39,063 nucleotides of DNA from Pseudoxanthomonas beigongshangi (lineage in GTDB: Bacteria; Pseudomonadota; Gammaproteobacteria; Xanthomonadales; Xanthomonadaceae): assembly GCF_016820515.1 (NCBI RefSeq), contig NZ_JADHDV010000030.1, positions 1 to 39,063 of the forward strand. Reading direction: 5' to 3'. Under the pieces are notes generated by a model. It was not told where the DNA came from. It saw only the letters and a list, made by a program, of their open reading frames with translations, and did no database searches. A program made the position numbers and the translations under genes. Position 1 is the first letter of the stretch, and every line of letters begins with the position of its first letter. This document shows positions 17,126-23,551 of the stretch, piece after piece.

Positions 17126-17886
17126 GGCCGTGTCCCGGGCGCCGGACAGGCCCACCCGTAGCCGGCCGCGCGCGGCAGCACCAGCAGGGTGAACGGCTGC
17201 GCCACCTGCGCCGGCACCGGTGCTCCCAGCGCCAGACCGTCCATCGCCTCGCGCACCGCCGCATCGACCGCCGCGTCGCCGGTGGATTCCAGCAGGCGGG
17301 AACGCGCGACGCTGCCATCGGCGGCGAACCACAGTTGCAGGGCAAGACGATGCCGCCCTTCGGCCAGTTCGCTTCGTCGGCAGAACGCTTCGCCCAGGCG
17401 ATGCTGGATTTCGCCGTAGTACCAGGCCGGATCGCGCGCGGGCACCGCCGGGGCTTCCGGATCGCGCGTCAGCACCAGCGCGCCCTGTCCCACCTGGCGC
17501 GTCCGCAGGCCGCTGCCCTGCAGGATCCGCGCGAGCGCGTCGGCCGCGCCCAAACGCCCGCGCACGCCGGCGGAAACCACGCCGGCGGTCAGGCTGCTGT
17601 CGTAAATGACCGATTGGCCGGTCGCATCGCCGAAGGCCTCGATGGCGCGATCCAATGGCTGCGGACCGATGTCGAAAACGAAGTCGCCGCCCGCGCAGGA
17701 CGACGCCGACCGTTCGGGAACCGGTTCTTCCTTCACGTCGCAGGGCGCAACGCGTCCTTGCGCCAACGAAGCCGTAGCCGCAGCCATCGCCAGTACTCCC
17801 GAAAGGATCAGGGCAGGCGCAAGGGTCACCTTTCCGGTGCGTTTGACCTTCTCTGGACCCAAGGTTCGATACCTGCCTCGGGCCAT
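17122..17886 (-). CDS. STN-domain/TonB C-terminal-domain fusion protein
   Basis: A 254-residue protein with a hydrophobic export segment at about 19-44 (TLAPALILSGVLAMAAATAS, then LAQG). Residues 69-141 form an STN (secretin and TonB N-terminus) domain: FVFDIGPQPLDRAIEAFGDATGQ through GLRTRQVGQGALVLT. Residues 178-238 resemble the TonB C-terminal domain: LQLWFAADGSVARSRLLESTGDAAVDAAVREA ending in PFTLLVLPR. STN domains usually sit at the N-terminus of TonB-dependent transducers and contact FecR; here the domain is on a small TonB-like protein at the head of the sigma-FecR-exoprotein operon. The ATG at 17886 is the most likely start because it precedes the export segment, although its ribosome-binding site is weak; a GTG inside the segment is possible. 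It probably provides the sensing input to FecR. Confidence 0.82.
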   Translation of the reverse strand: MARGRYRTLGPEKVKRTGKVTLAPALILSGVLAMAAATASLAQGRVAPCDVKEEPVPERSASSCAGGDFVFDIGPQPLDRAIEAFGDATGQSVIYDSSLTAGVVSAGVRGRLGAADALARILQGSGLRTRQVGQGALVLTRDPEAPAVPARDPAWYYGEIQHRLGEAFCRRSELAEGRHRLALQLWFAADGSVARSRLLESTGDAAVDAAVREAMDGLALGAPVPAQVAQPFTLLVLPRAAGYGWACPAPGTRP

Positions 17887-17901
17887 CCTAGGTAACCAAT
17901 A

Positions 17902-17944
17902 TGACGCTTTGGTGTCCGCTCCCGGGAGTGCTGCGGAAGCGTCA
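17902..17944. promoter_or_regulatory. Composite palindrome upstream of the STN-sigma-FecR operon
   Basis: TGACGCTT (17902-17909) and AAGCGTCA (17937-17944) are a perfect 8-bp inverted repeat. At almost exactly the same centre lies a second palindrome, CTCCCGGGAG (17919-17928). The element ends 16 bases before the chosen start of the STN gene, so it is either an operator overlapping the promoter or a leader hairpin. Confidence 0.45.
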
Positions 17945-18078
17945 AATTCCCCCGCGCCGGGCGGCCGAAGGTCGCGCATGCGCCGCATTAACGCGGGAGG
18001 AGCTAACCTGAATCCGCACTCGGTCCCCCCTGCCGTGTCCCCGGAGCCTCCGTGCAGCTTCCGTTACAGGAACTGCCC

Positions 18079-18183
18079 GTGGCCCACCGCTCTCTTCGCG
18101 CGACCCGTTTTTTCGTCCTCAGTCTGTTCGCCCTGATCTCGCTGCTTGCCTTGGTGCTGGGCGCCTGGTGGTGCATGCAGTGA
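18079..18183 (+). CDS. Small single-span membrane peptide
   Basis: A 34-codon ORF starting at GTG 18079, with AGGA about 8 bases upstream. The product has a basic head (HRSLRATR) and one long hydrophobic stretch, FFVLSLFALISLLALVLGAW, ending WWCMQ: the shape of a small inner-membrane protein with its N-terminus in the cytoplasm. A second in-frame GTG at 18052, preceded by GGAG, would give 43 residues. It lies 19 bp before the next plus-strand gene and may be its upstream partner. Reality depends on conservation, which I cannot test here; basic-then-hydrophobic organisation and two good start sites favour it. Confidence 0.45.
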   Translation: MAHRSLRATRFFVLSLFALISLLALVLGAWWCMQ

Positions 18184-18202
18184 TCCAGAACGCGCGCCCG
18201 AG

Positions 18203-18604
18203 ATGAATGACGACGATTTCCATTTTCCTCCCGTCCGCGGGGACCAGCTGGGCCAGGCCCTGGCGATCTTCCAGGCCGCCCTGCATGCGCCGCTGGACGG
18301 CGCCGGCGTGGGTGTACACGTGGAAGAAGCCAGCGACCGTCTCGCCGATGAAGTGGAAAGCTGGGATCTCGACTTCGATCAACGCAATTCGCTGATCCTG
18401 CGCGTACTGGCGTTCAACGAACTGCTCGGCCGCGCCGCGCGGGATGATCGTTTTGGCGCGCATGTGGAAACCGTGGGCGGCGCCTACAACGTCAGCGACG
18501 ATTTCATGCGCGCCGCGGCCCGGGCCGAACTCGCACCGTCCGGCCCGGATCAGGAAGGCCTCGCCTTCGACCTGGAAAGCGTGCTGCGCGGCCTGCGCCA
18601 TTGA
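18203..18604 (+). CDS. Acidic cytoplasmic hypothetical protein
   Basis: A 133-residue protein without signal peptide or membrane span. The first ~15 residues are MNDDDFHFPPVRGDQ; the middle is strongly acidic (VEEASDRLADEVESWDLDFDQRN), and the end is helical (DLESVLRGLRH). I do not recognise the family. The ATG at 18203 was preferred because the product then starts with a coherent acidic domain; the upstream ATG at 18146 would overlap the small membrane ORF. The ribosome-binding site is weak, so coupling to the small ORF ending 19 bp before is possible. It converges with the CBS gene at 18639. Confidence 0.6.
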   Translation: MNDDDFHFPPVRGDQLGQALAIFQAALHAPLDGAGVGVHVEEASDRLADEVESWDLDFDQRNSLILRVLAFNELLGRAARDDRFGAHVETVGGAYNVSDDFMRAAARAELAPSGPDQEGLAFDLESVLRGLRH

Positions 18605-18638
18605 CAGCCCGCTTGCCCGGCTTGCTTCCAGGCAGGCC

Positions 18639-19049
18639 TCAATGCGGCGTCGCCACACCGCGCCCCATCGTCTGCGCGGCCGAACGCTTGGAATGCATCA
18701 TGTTCGCCAGCGACACGATGCCGACCAGCCGCTTGTGGTCGTCCACCACCGGCAACCGGCGCATCTCCAGGTCGGCCATGTTGGTGGCGACCGATTCGAC
18801 CTGATCGCCGGCGCGGCAATACATCACCTCCTCGGACATCACATCGCGCACGGTCTTGCCGGCGACGTCGTTGTCGGTGAGGCCGCGCACCACGATGTCG
18901 CGGTCGGTGATCATGCCAATCAGGCGATCGTTCTCGTGCACCGGCAGGCTGCCGACATCGCGGCTGCGCATGAGCTCGGCGGCATCCAGCAGGGATTGCT
19001 CCGGACGGATGGTGGTCACGTCCCGCGTCATGATCTCTTCGATGATCAT
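18639..19049 (-). CDS. CBS-pair protein
   Basis: A 136-residue stand-alone CBS (Bateman) module. The first CBS motif covers about residues 5-58 (IMTRDVTTIRPEQSLLDAAELM, then GSLPVHENDRLIGMITDRDI), the second about 70-122 (VRDVMSEEVMYCRAGDQVESVA, then RRLPVVDDHKRLVGIVSLANM). Such pairs bind adenosyl nucleotides and act as energy or redox sensors, often modulating a partner enzyme. The ATG at 19049 has a strong AGGAGG 7 bases upstream, which decides the start over the ATG at 19094. The C-terminal tail (HSKRSAAQTMGRG) is basic. The gene is monocistronic and divergent from the small ORF at 19204. Confidence 0.9.
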   Translation of the reverse strand: MIIEEIMTRDVTTIRPEQSLLDAAELMRSRDVGSLPVHENDRLIGMITDRDIVVRGLTDNDVAGKTVRDVMSEEVMYCRAGDQVESVATNMADLEMRRLPVVDDHKRLVGIVSLANMMHSKRSAAQTMGRGVATPH

Positions 19050-19154
19050 CGGATTTCCTCCTGTCTTTGCGGATATGACCACCGTAGGCTGCACGCGGTT
19101 ACAAGAACATGAGGCATGGGGCGCCCTCGGGTCACGGGATTTTCATGGCGCCCG

Positions 19155-19187
19155 GCGCAGCGTTGCTGCGCGCGGCAGCGCGCCGCG
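19155..19187 (+). repeat. Two adjacent hairpins before the small poly-Glu ORF
   Basis: GCGCAGC-GTT-GCTGCGC (19155-19171) and CGCGGC-n5-GCCGCG (19171-19187) abut each other. They lie between the CBS gene start and the small plus-strand ORF, whose GGAG follows immediately, so they may form a structured 5' leader that affects its translation. Confidence 0.35.
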
Positions 19188-19203
19188 TATTACGGAGCCT
19201 TCC

Positions 19204-19308
19204 ATGAAAACGAACCCACTGTCCCGCCCGCTGGCCGGGCGCGAAGATCCCGCACCGCAACCCGATCCCCGCCGCGACCGCGAGCCGGCGGAGGAAGAAG
19301 AGGAATAA
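19204..19308 (+). CDS. Very small disordered protein with a poly-Glu tail
   Basis: A 34-residue ORF: ATG at 19204 preceded by GGAG at about 8 bases, stop at 19306. The product has no hydrophobic core: a short basic start (MKTNPLSRPLAGRED), a Pro/Asp/Arg segment, and five terminal Glu residues. It should be intrinsically disordered. Short proteins like this are often missed by annotation. The good ribosome-binding site and a charge-patterned sequence unlike the neighbouring shadows favour a real gene; I cannot confirm conservation. It ends 30 bp before the stop of the convergent azoreductase gene. Confidence 0.45.
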   Translation: MKTNPLSRPLAGREDPAPQPDPRRDREPAEEEEE

Positions 19309-19338
19309 CCTGTGGCCTAACGCCCGCTTGCGCCCGGT

Positions 19339-19968
19339 TCATGACCGGGCGGCAAGCGCCCTTGCCCGCGCGGTGGCGTCCTCGCGTATCCGCGTCAGGC
19401 TATCCGGATCCGTCAACGTGGGCGCCAGCGCCACTTCGCCGGCCACTTCGATGCCGAGAAAGCGCAGCCACTGGCGCATGTAGGGCTTCTGGAAGTCCTG
19501 GTACTGGGGCGTGGCGCCTTCCGAGAAATCACCGGCGCTGGAGTACATCAGGAAGGCGCGCTTGCCGGAGAGCAGCGGCTGGTAGCCTTCGTCGCGCGAC
19601 CAGCGCCAGTTCTGCCCCGGCAGGGTCACGATGTCGATGTAGTGCTTGAGCCGGTAGGGCAGGCCGTAATTCCACATCGGCAGGCTGAACACGTACACGT
19701 CGGCGCGATTGAACTGCTGCGAGACGCGCACCGCGCGGTCCCACTGCGCCTGCTGGCCGGCGGTCGCGTTCTGCGCGCGCAGCACCGCGAACTTGGCGGC
19801 GATCATCGACGCGTCGAACTCGGGGAGTTCGAGGTTCCAGACATCCGCCGTCTCGTGCGTGTCCGCGGGATGCGCCTGCCGCCAGGCATCGAGGAAGGCG
19901 TCGGCAAGGGCGAGCGAACGGGAATCCTCGCCGCCGGGCGAGACACTGACGTGGAGCACGTGGGCCAT
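19339..19968 (-). CDS. azoR: FMN-dependent NADH-azoreductase
   Basis: A 209-residue flavodoxin-fold protein of the AzoR/AcpD family, which reduces azo dyes and quinones with NADH and FMN and thereby protects against thiol-reactive quinone stress. The N-terminal strand HVLHVSVSPGGEDSRSLALADAF has the FMN-phosphate loop (SPxGxxSxS). The centre carries the family signature ADVYVFSLPMWNYGLPYRLKHYID, where PMWNYGLP lines the flavin, and LLSGKRAFLMYSSAGDFSEG follows. The ATG at 19968 has AAGGA 7 bases upstream; the long N-terminal extension in the open frame translates the hairpin repeats and is not real. Operator-like inverted repeats lie about 75 bases upstream. Confidence 0.88.
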   Translation of the reverse strand: MAHVLHVSVSPGGEDSRSLALADAFLDAWRQAHPADTHETADVWNLELPEFDASMIAAKFAVLRAQNATAGQQAQWDRAVRVSQQFNRADVYVFSLPMWNYGLPYRLKHYIDIVTLPGQNWRWSRDEGYQPLLSGKRAFLMYSSAGDFSEGATPQYQDFQKPYMRQWLRFLGIEVAGEVALAPTLTDPDSLTRIREDATARARALAARS

Positions 19969-20039
19969 GGAAGCATCCTTGTGCGGCTCGCCGCACCGAG
20001 TGGGGAGCGGCATTCTTGGGAACCCGCCTGCCACCGCAC

Positions 20040-20069
20040 AAGTACGCACTTCGAGGTGCCTACCCACTT
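20040..20069. promoter_or_regulatory. Operator-like inverted repeats upstream of the azoreductase gene
   Basis: AAGT-ACGC-ACTT (20040-20051) is followed two bases later by AGGT-GCCT-ACCC (20054-20065) and another ACTT. Closely spaced AGT/ACT palindromes of this kind resemble sites of HxlR/DUF24 repressors, which control azoreductase genes in Bacillus (YodB/CatR). No HxlR gene is in the window, so the assignment is by analogy. Confidence 0.3.
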
Positions 20070-20073
20070 CTGC

Positions 20074-20450
20074 GGGGGGATGAAGAGCATGCGGCATCCA
20101 CGACCACGCGGCTTTTTTTTCCCCCTTTTTTAAAAAGGGGGATTGAGGGGGATTTGCTCTTGGCGCAAAAAGCAAATCCCCCGTCACCCGCTTCGCGGGC
20201 GCCCGCCCCCTTCTCCGAAGGGGGCTGAAGAGCCAGTGCCCTCCACAACGATGCAGTTTTTTTACCTCCCCCTTTGAAAAAGGGGGACCGAGGGGGATTC
20301 GCTCTTGGCGCAAAAAGCAAATCCCCCGTCACCCGCTTCGCGGCTGCCCGCCCCCTTCTCCGAAGGGGGCTGAAGAGCCAGTGCCCTCCACTACGATGCA
20401 GCTTTTTTCCTCCCCCTTTAAAAAAGGGGGATTGAGGGGGATTTGCCTTT
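20074..20450. repeat. 2.3-copy tandem array of ~145-bp multi-hairpin repeats
   Basis: Three copies begin at CCCCC runs at 20121, 20268 and 20412 (periods 147 and 144 bp); the third is cut after ~40 bases, and a degenerate end of a further copy precedes the first (from about 20074). Each full unit folds three ways: a CCCCCTTTTT/AAAAAGGGGG stem, a GGGGGATTTGC/GCAAATCCCCC stem around CTTGGCGC, and a CCCCCTT-ctcc-AAGGGGG stem, separated by CGCTTCGCG. Poly-T runs abut each unit. The array follows the sigma/anti-sigma operon and precedes azoR, so it probably ends transcription or blocks exonucleases. It resembles the dispersed GC-run repeats common in this bacterial group and is not a CRISPR. Confidence 0.85.
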
Positions 20451-20473
20451 GACGCAGGCCCCCAACCCAAACT

Positions 20474-21214
20474 TCACCCACCCCGCAACAACGGCGCAAT
20501 CTCGCGCATCCGCAACTGCGTGGCCGGACCCACGAGCGCGAACGCGGTTTCGCCTTCGGCCCAGTACTGCGCCAGCAGGCGGCCGTCGCGGCGCTCGCCG
20601 GTGACGTTGCGCGGTGTGCGTGGACGCAGGTACAGGCCGATGCGCGCACCGTCCCCATCTTCGTAGACCAGCATCGCCGCGGCGCCTTCCGACGTGGACA
20701 GCAGCCGGCCTGCACGCAGGCGGAAGCCCTGCGTACGCAAATCCGGCACCTCGCCGGCCGGGCCAAAATGCGTGCGCAGCCATCCCTGCAATGCATCCGG
20801 TGCGATCTCGCCCGTCATCGCATCGCCATCGCCGGCAAACAGGCGATACGCCGCCACCGCATCGGCCATCGGCAACTGTTCGCTGGCCAACCGCGCATCG
20901 CGCCACTGCCAGCCCGCCATGCCACCCACGCCCAACGCCAGCAGGCAACTGGCGGCCATGCCCAGCCGCGCGCGTCGCCGGCGGCGCAGACCGGCACGCA
21001 ACCGATGCGGCTGGAGCGCCGGTGGAACCGATGCCTCCAGATCGCGCGCCCAACCTGCGCGCAGCGTCTCGGCGTCGCGCTTCCACGCATCGATTCTGGC
21101 CTCCTGCCCGGGATGCTCGCGCAGCCATTGCCGCACCGCCTCGTGCCGTTCCGGCGCCAGCCGCCCATCGATATAGGCGTGCAGTTCCTCTTCGCTGGGA
21201 GACCATCGATTCAT
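20474..21214 (-). CDS. Membrane anti-sigma factor partner of the ECF sigma factor
   Basis: A 246-residue single-span protein. Residues 1-62 form the cytoplasmic anti-sigma domain (SEEELHAYIDGRLAPERHEAVRQWLREHP), typical of ECF anti-sigma factors but without the zinc-binding HxxxCxxC of the ZAS type. An Arg-rich stretch (72-83) precedes the transmembrane helix at 84-102 (LGMAASCLLALGVGGMAGW). The periplasmic part (about 105-246) is probably the sensing domain. The ATG at 21214 overlaps the sigma stop by 4 bp (ATGA), so the pair is translationally coupled. It should hold the adjacent sigma factor inactive until oxidative or envelope stress, judged from the catalase operon that shares its promoter. 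Confidence 0.88.
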   Translation of the reverse strand: MNRWSPSEEELHAYIDGRLAPERHEAVRQWLREHPGQEARIDAWKRDAETLRAGWARDLEASVPPALQPHRLRAGLRRRRRARLGMAASCLLALGVGGMAGWQWRDARLASEQLPMADAVAAYRLFAGDGDAMTGEIAPDALQGWLRTHFGPAGEVPDLRTQGFRLRAGRLLSTSEGAAAMLVYEDGDGARIGLYLRPRTPRNVTGERRDGRLLAQYWAEGETAFALVGPATQLRMREIAPLLRGG

Positions 21215-21726
21215 TTGAGTACCCTCAGGGTGCGCGCCGCCGGCGCGTCTTCATCGGTCAGCGTGCGCAACCTTTCGCGCGCGCGTGACAGCCGCGACAT
21301 CACCGTGCCCACTGGCAGGCCGAGCATGTCCGCCGCCTCGCGATAGCTGAAACCTTCCACGCTGACCAGCAGCAACAGTGCACGGTGATCCGGTGGCAGG
21401 CGCGCGAACGCGGCCAGCACCGACCGTCCCTCGTGGATGCGTTCGGGCGAAGGCGCCATCTCGACCGGCTCGGCGCCAAACAGCTCCAGCGCCCGCTGCC
21501 AGCGCCGCGCGCGCCGATGCTCGGTGACGAACTGGCGGTAGACGATCGCGAACAGCCATGCCTGCAACGCCTCCTCGTCCCGGCGCGAATCCCAGCGCCG
21601 CAACGCCCGTTCCAGCGCCGCCTGCACGATGTCGTCCGCGCCATCGCCGGCCAGCGAGCGCGCGAAGCGCCGCAGCCGGGGCAGGAGCGCGCTCAGGCGC
21701 GGGTCGTCGGAAGCATCCATCGTCAT
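21211..21726 (-). CDS. ECF RNA polymerase sigma factor of the catalase locus
   Basis: A 171-residue sigma factor. Region 2 spans about residues 10-75 (LLPRLRRFARSLAGDGADDIVQAALERAL through FAIVYRQFVTEHRRARR), region 4 about 105-155 (LPPDHRALLLLVSVEGFSYREAADMLGLPVGTVMSRLSRARERL). The start is ATG 21726 or 21720, two residues shorter; a promoter at 21750-21777 leaves room for either. Its own promoter and that of the divergent catalase have identical -35 and -10 elements, so it likely activates both and is autoregulated. It is coupled to its anti-sigma factor by a 4-bp overlap. Confidence 0.9.
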   Translation of the reverse strand: MTMDASDDPRLSALLPRLRRFARSLAGDGADDIVQAALERALRRWDSRRDEEALQAWLFAIVYRQFVTEHRRARRWQRALELFGAEPVEMAPSPERIHEGRSVLAAFARLPPDHRALLLLVSVEGFSYREAADMLGLPVGTVMSRLSRARERLRTLTDEDAPAARTLRVLK

Positions 21727-21749
21727 CGTTTCGGAACGGGTCGTGGGGT

Positions 21750-21777
21750 AAGACGCACCCGAGGCCCGGATTATTCC
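21750..21777 (-). promoter_or_regulatory. ECF promoter of the sigma/anti-sigma operon
   Basis: On the minus strand GGAATAA (21777-21771), 15 bases, then CGTCTT (21755-21750), ending 23 bases before the sigma start. The arrangement is the mirror image of the catalase promoter, which argues for recognition by the same ECF factor and hence autoregulation. Confidence 0.75.
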
Positions 21778-21800
21778 ATCCGTCTCCGGAAAAAGATTCG

Positions 21801-21828
21801 GGAATAAATCCGCCGCCAGCGGCGTCTG
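21801..21828 (+). promoter_or_regulatory. ECF promoter of the catalase/cytochrome operon
   Basis: GGAATAA (21801-21807), 15 bases, then CGTCTG (21823-21828), 29 bases before the GTG start of the peroxidase gene. The GGAA and CGTC cores are the usual ECF -35 and -10 elements, and both elements match the divergent promoter. Confidence 0.75.
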
Positions 21829-21857
21829 ATCCCCAGTCCCGTCACCAGGAGCCCGCC

Positions 21858-22955
21858 GTGCAAAGTCCTTCCCCGCCGCCTCCCCGGGCCAATGCCCGTC
21901 GTTGGTGGCCGCTGCTGGCCATCGGCGCGATCGCCGCGGCGTTGGCCGCCGCGTTCGCCTGGACCGCCGGCTGGCTGGGCGGCGCCTCCCGCCTGACCGC
22001 GTCCGCGATGACCAACGCCATCGAAGCCGGCGGCCCGTCGCATCCCGGCTTCCGCCGCGCCCACGCCAAAGGTGTGTGCGTGACCGGTGTGTTCCGCAGT
22101 TCCGGCCAGGCCGCCGCGCTGTCGTCGGCGCGGGTGTTCCGCCAGGCGGATACGCCGGTGCTGGGCCGCATGTCGATCGGCGGCGGCGACCCGCACGGCG
22201 CCGACGCGCAGGCGCGCGTGCGCAGCATGGCGCTGCTGCTGCGCACCGACGACGGCCAGCAATGGCGTACCGCGATGAACAGCTTCCCGTTCTTCGTGGT
22301 CGCCACGCCGGAAGGCTTTCACGCGCAGACGCTTGCCTCGCGGCCGGACCCGGCCACCGGCAAACCGGATCCCGCGCGCATGGCCGCCTTCGCCGAACGC
22401 TACCCGGAAGCACGCAGGTTCCAGGCCTGGGCCAAGTCGGCGCCATGGTCGAACAGCTGGGGCAACACCCAGTACAACGGCGTCAATGCTTTCCGCTTCA
22501 TCGCCGAAGACGGCAGTGAACACGCGGTGCGCTGGTCGATGCGCCCGCATCTTCCGTTCGCGCCATTGAGTCCGGAACAGCGCAAGCAGGCCGATGCCGA
22601 TTTCCTCGCCGAGGACCTCTCCCGACGACTCGCGCAAGGACCGCTGCAATGGGATCTCGTGCTGACGCTCGCCGAACCCGGCGACCCGGTGAACGATCCC
22701 TCGCAGCCCTGGCCCGAAAACCGGCGGCAGGTCGTCGCCGGCACCCTTTCGCTGACCGCCGCCCAGCCGCAGGCCACCGGCGCCTGCCGCGACATCAACT
22801 ACGACCCGCTGATCCTGCCGACCGGCATCCGCGGCTCGGACGATCCGATCCTGGCCGCGCGTTCGGCGGTGTATTCGCAATCGTTCAATCGCCGCGAACG
22901 CGAAATCGGCCGTGGTCATGCGCCCGAAGCCGCCGGCAAGGGAGGTACCCGATGA
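21858..22955 (+). CDS. Membrane-anchored catalase-family peroxidase
   Basis: A 365-residue haem enzyme of the small, SrpA-like branch of the catalase superfamily, which removes peroxides, here facing the periplasm. A signal anchor lies at about 16-40 (WWPLLAIGAIAAALAAAFAW). The catalytic His is in RRAHAKGVCVTG (His69), the distal Asn in TAMNSFPFF (Asn141), and the haem-ligand Tyr in ARSAVYSQSFNRR (Tyr339, with Arg335). It lacks the long C-terminal parts of classical catalases. The GTG at 21858 is preferred because AGGAG lies 6-7 bases before it; the open frame upstream is an antisense extension into the sigma gene. It overlaps the cytochrome b561 gene by 4 bp (ATGA), which suggests that electrons are supplied from the membrane. 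Confidence 0.88.
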   Translation: MQSPSPPPPRANARRWWPLLAIGAIAAALAAAFAWTAGWLGGASRLTASAMTNAIEAGGPSHPGFRRAHAKGVCVTGVFRSSGQAAALSSARVFRQADTPVLGRMSIGGGDPHGADAQARVRSMALLLRTDDGQQWRTAMNSFPFFVVATPEGFHAQTLASRPDPATGKPDPARMAAFAERYPEARRFQAWAKSAPWSNSWGNTQYNGVNAFRFIAEDGSEHAVRWSMRPHLPFAPLSPEQRKQADADFLAEDLSRRLAQGPLQWDLVLTLAEPGDPVNDPSQPWPENRRQVVAGTLSLTAAQPQATGACRDINYDPLILPTGIRGSDDPILAARSAVYSQSFNRREREIGRGHAPEAAGKGGTR

Positions 22956-23515
22956 ACCGCCCCGCTTCCTTCGACCGCGTCGCGCGCCTCCTGCACTGGA
23001 CCATGGCGCTGATGATCCTGGCGATGCTGTTCATCGGCGTGGCGATGGTCGCCTCGGTTTCGCAGCGGCCCTGGCTGATCGCCCTGCACCGTCCGCTCGG
23101 CGCGGCGATCCTGCTGCTGGCGATCTGGCGATTGATCCACCGCCTGCGTCACCGCCCGCCGCCGCTGCCGGCGGATCTGCCGCGCTGGCAGGCCATGGCC
23201 GCACTCGCCTCGCACTGGCTGCTGTACGCGCTGATGCTGGCGATGCCGCTGGTCGGTTGGGCCATGCTGTCGGCGGGCCACTATCCGATCGTGCTGTTCG
23301 GCGGCGTGCAGTTGCCGCCGTTGCTGGCGCCGGATCCCGCCGTCTATGCCTGGCTGCGCGATGCGCACGGCTGGGGCGCCCGCCTGCTGTTCGCCACCGT
23401 CCTGCTGCACCTGTCGGCCGCGCTGTATCACGCCTGGGTGCGGCGCGACGGCGTGTTCGCGAGCATGGCGGGAACGCGCAAACAAGCTCCGGCCGAACCG
23501 GGCGGCGACAGGTGA
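22952..23515 (+). CDS. Cytochrome b561-family membrane protein
   Basis: A 187-residue four-helix di-haem cytochrome of the bacterial b561 (YodB/CybB-like) family, which passes electrons from quinol. Helices are at about 14-33, 46-64, 83-105 and 143-162. Candidate haem-ligand histidines are His15 (RLLHWTM), His46 (IALHRPLG), His88 and His153/His160 (LLHLSAALYHAW). The start ATG at 22952 overlaps the catalase stop, and GGGAGG precedes it. Coexpression with the periplasmic peroxidase suggests that it delivers electrons to that enzyme. A strong hairpin follows the stop. Confidence 0.9.
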   Translation: MNRPASFDRVARLLHWTMALMILAMLFIGVAMVASVSQRPWLIALHRPLGAAILLLAIWRLIHRLRHRPPPLPADLPRWQAMAALASHWLLYALMLAMPLVGWAMLSAGHYPIVLFGGVQLPPLLAPDPAVYAWLRDAHGWGARLLFATVLLHLSAALYHAWVRRDGVFASMAGTRKQAPAEPGGDR

Positions 23516-23526
23516 TGCAACCTCAT

Positions 23527-23549
23527 GGAGGCGGCGAAACGCCGCCTCC
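23527..23549. terminator. Bidirectional hairpin between convergent genes
   Basis: GGAGGCGGCG-AAA-CGCCGCCTCC is a perfect 10-bp stem with a 3-base loop, in the 36-bp gap between the cytochrome gene and the convergent lipocalin-like gene. There is no long T run on either side, but position and stability indicate that it ends both transcripts. Confidence 0.7.
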
Positions 23550-23551
23550 CC

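Noticed and set aside
19969..20313. N-terminal extension of the azoreductase frame through the repeat array
   Set aside because: The extension translates the hairpin repeats, while the ATG at 19968 has a good ribosome-binding site and the flavodoxin start.
20074..20450. CRISPR array
   Set aside because: Units are about 145 bp and contiguous, with no unique spacers and no cas genes.
21558..21857. Upstream extension of the catalase frame
   Set aside because: It runs antisense into the sigma gene and across both promoters; the GTG at 21858 has AGGAG.
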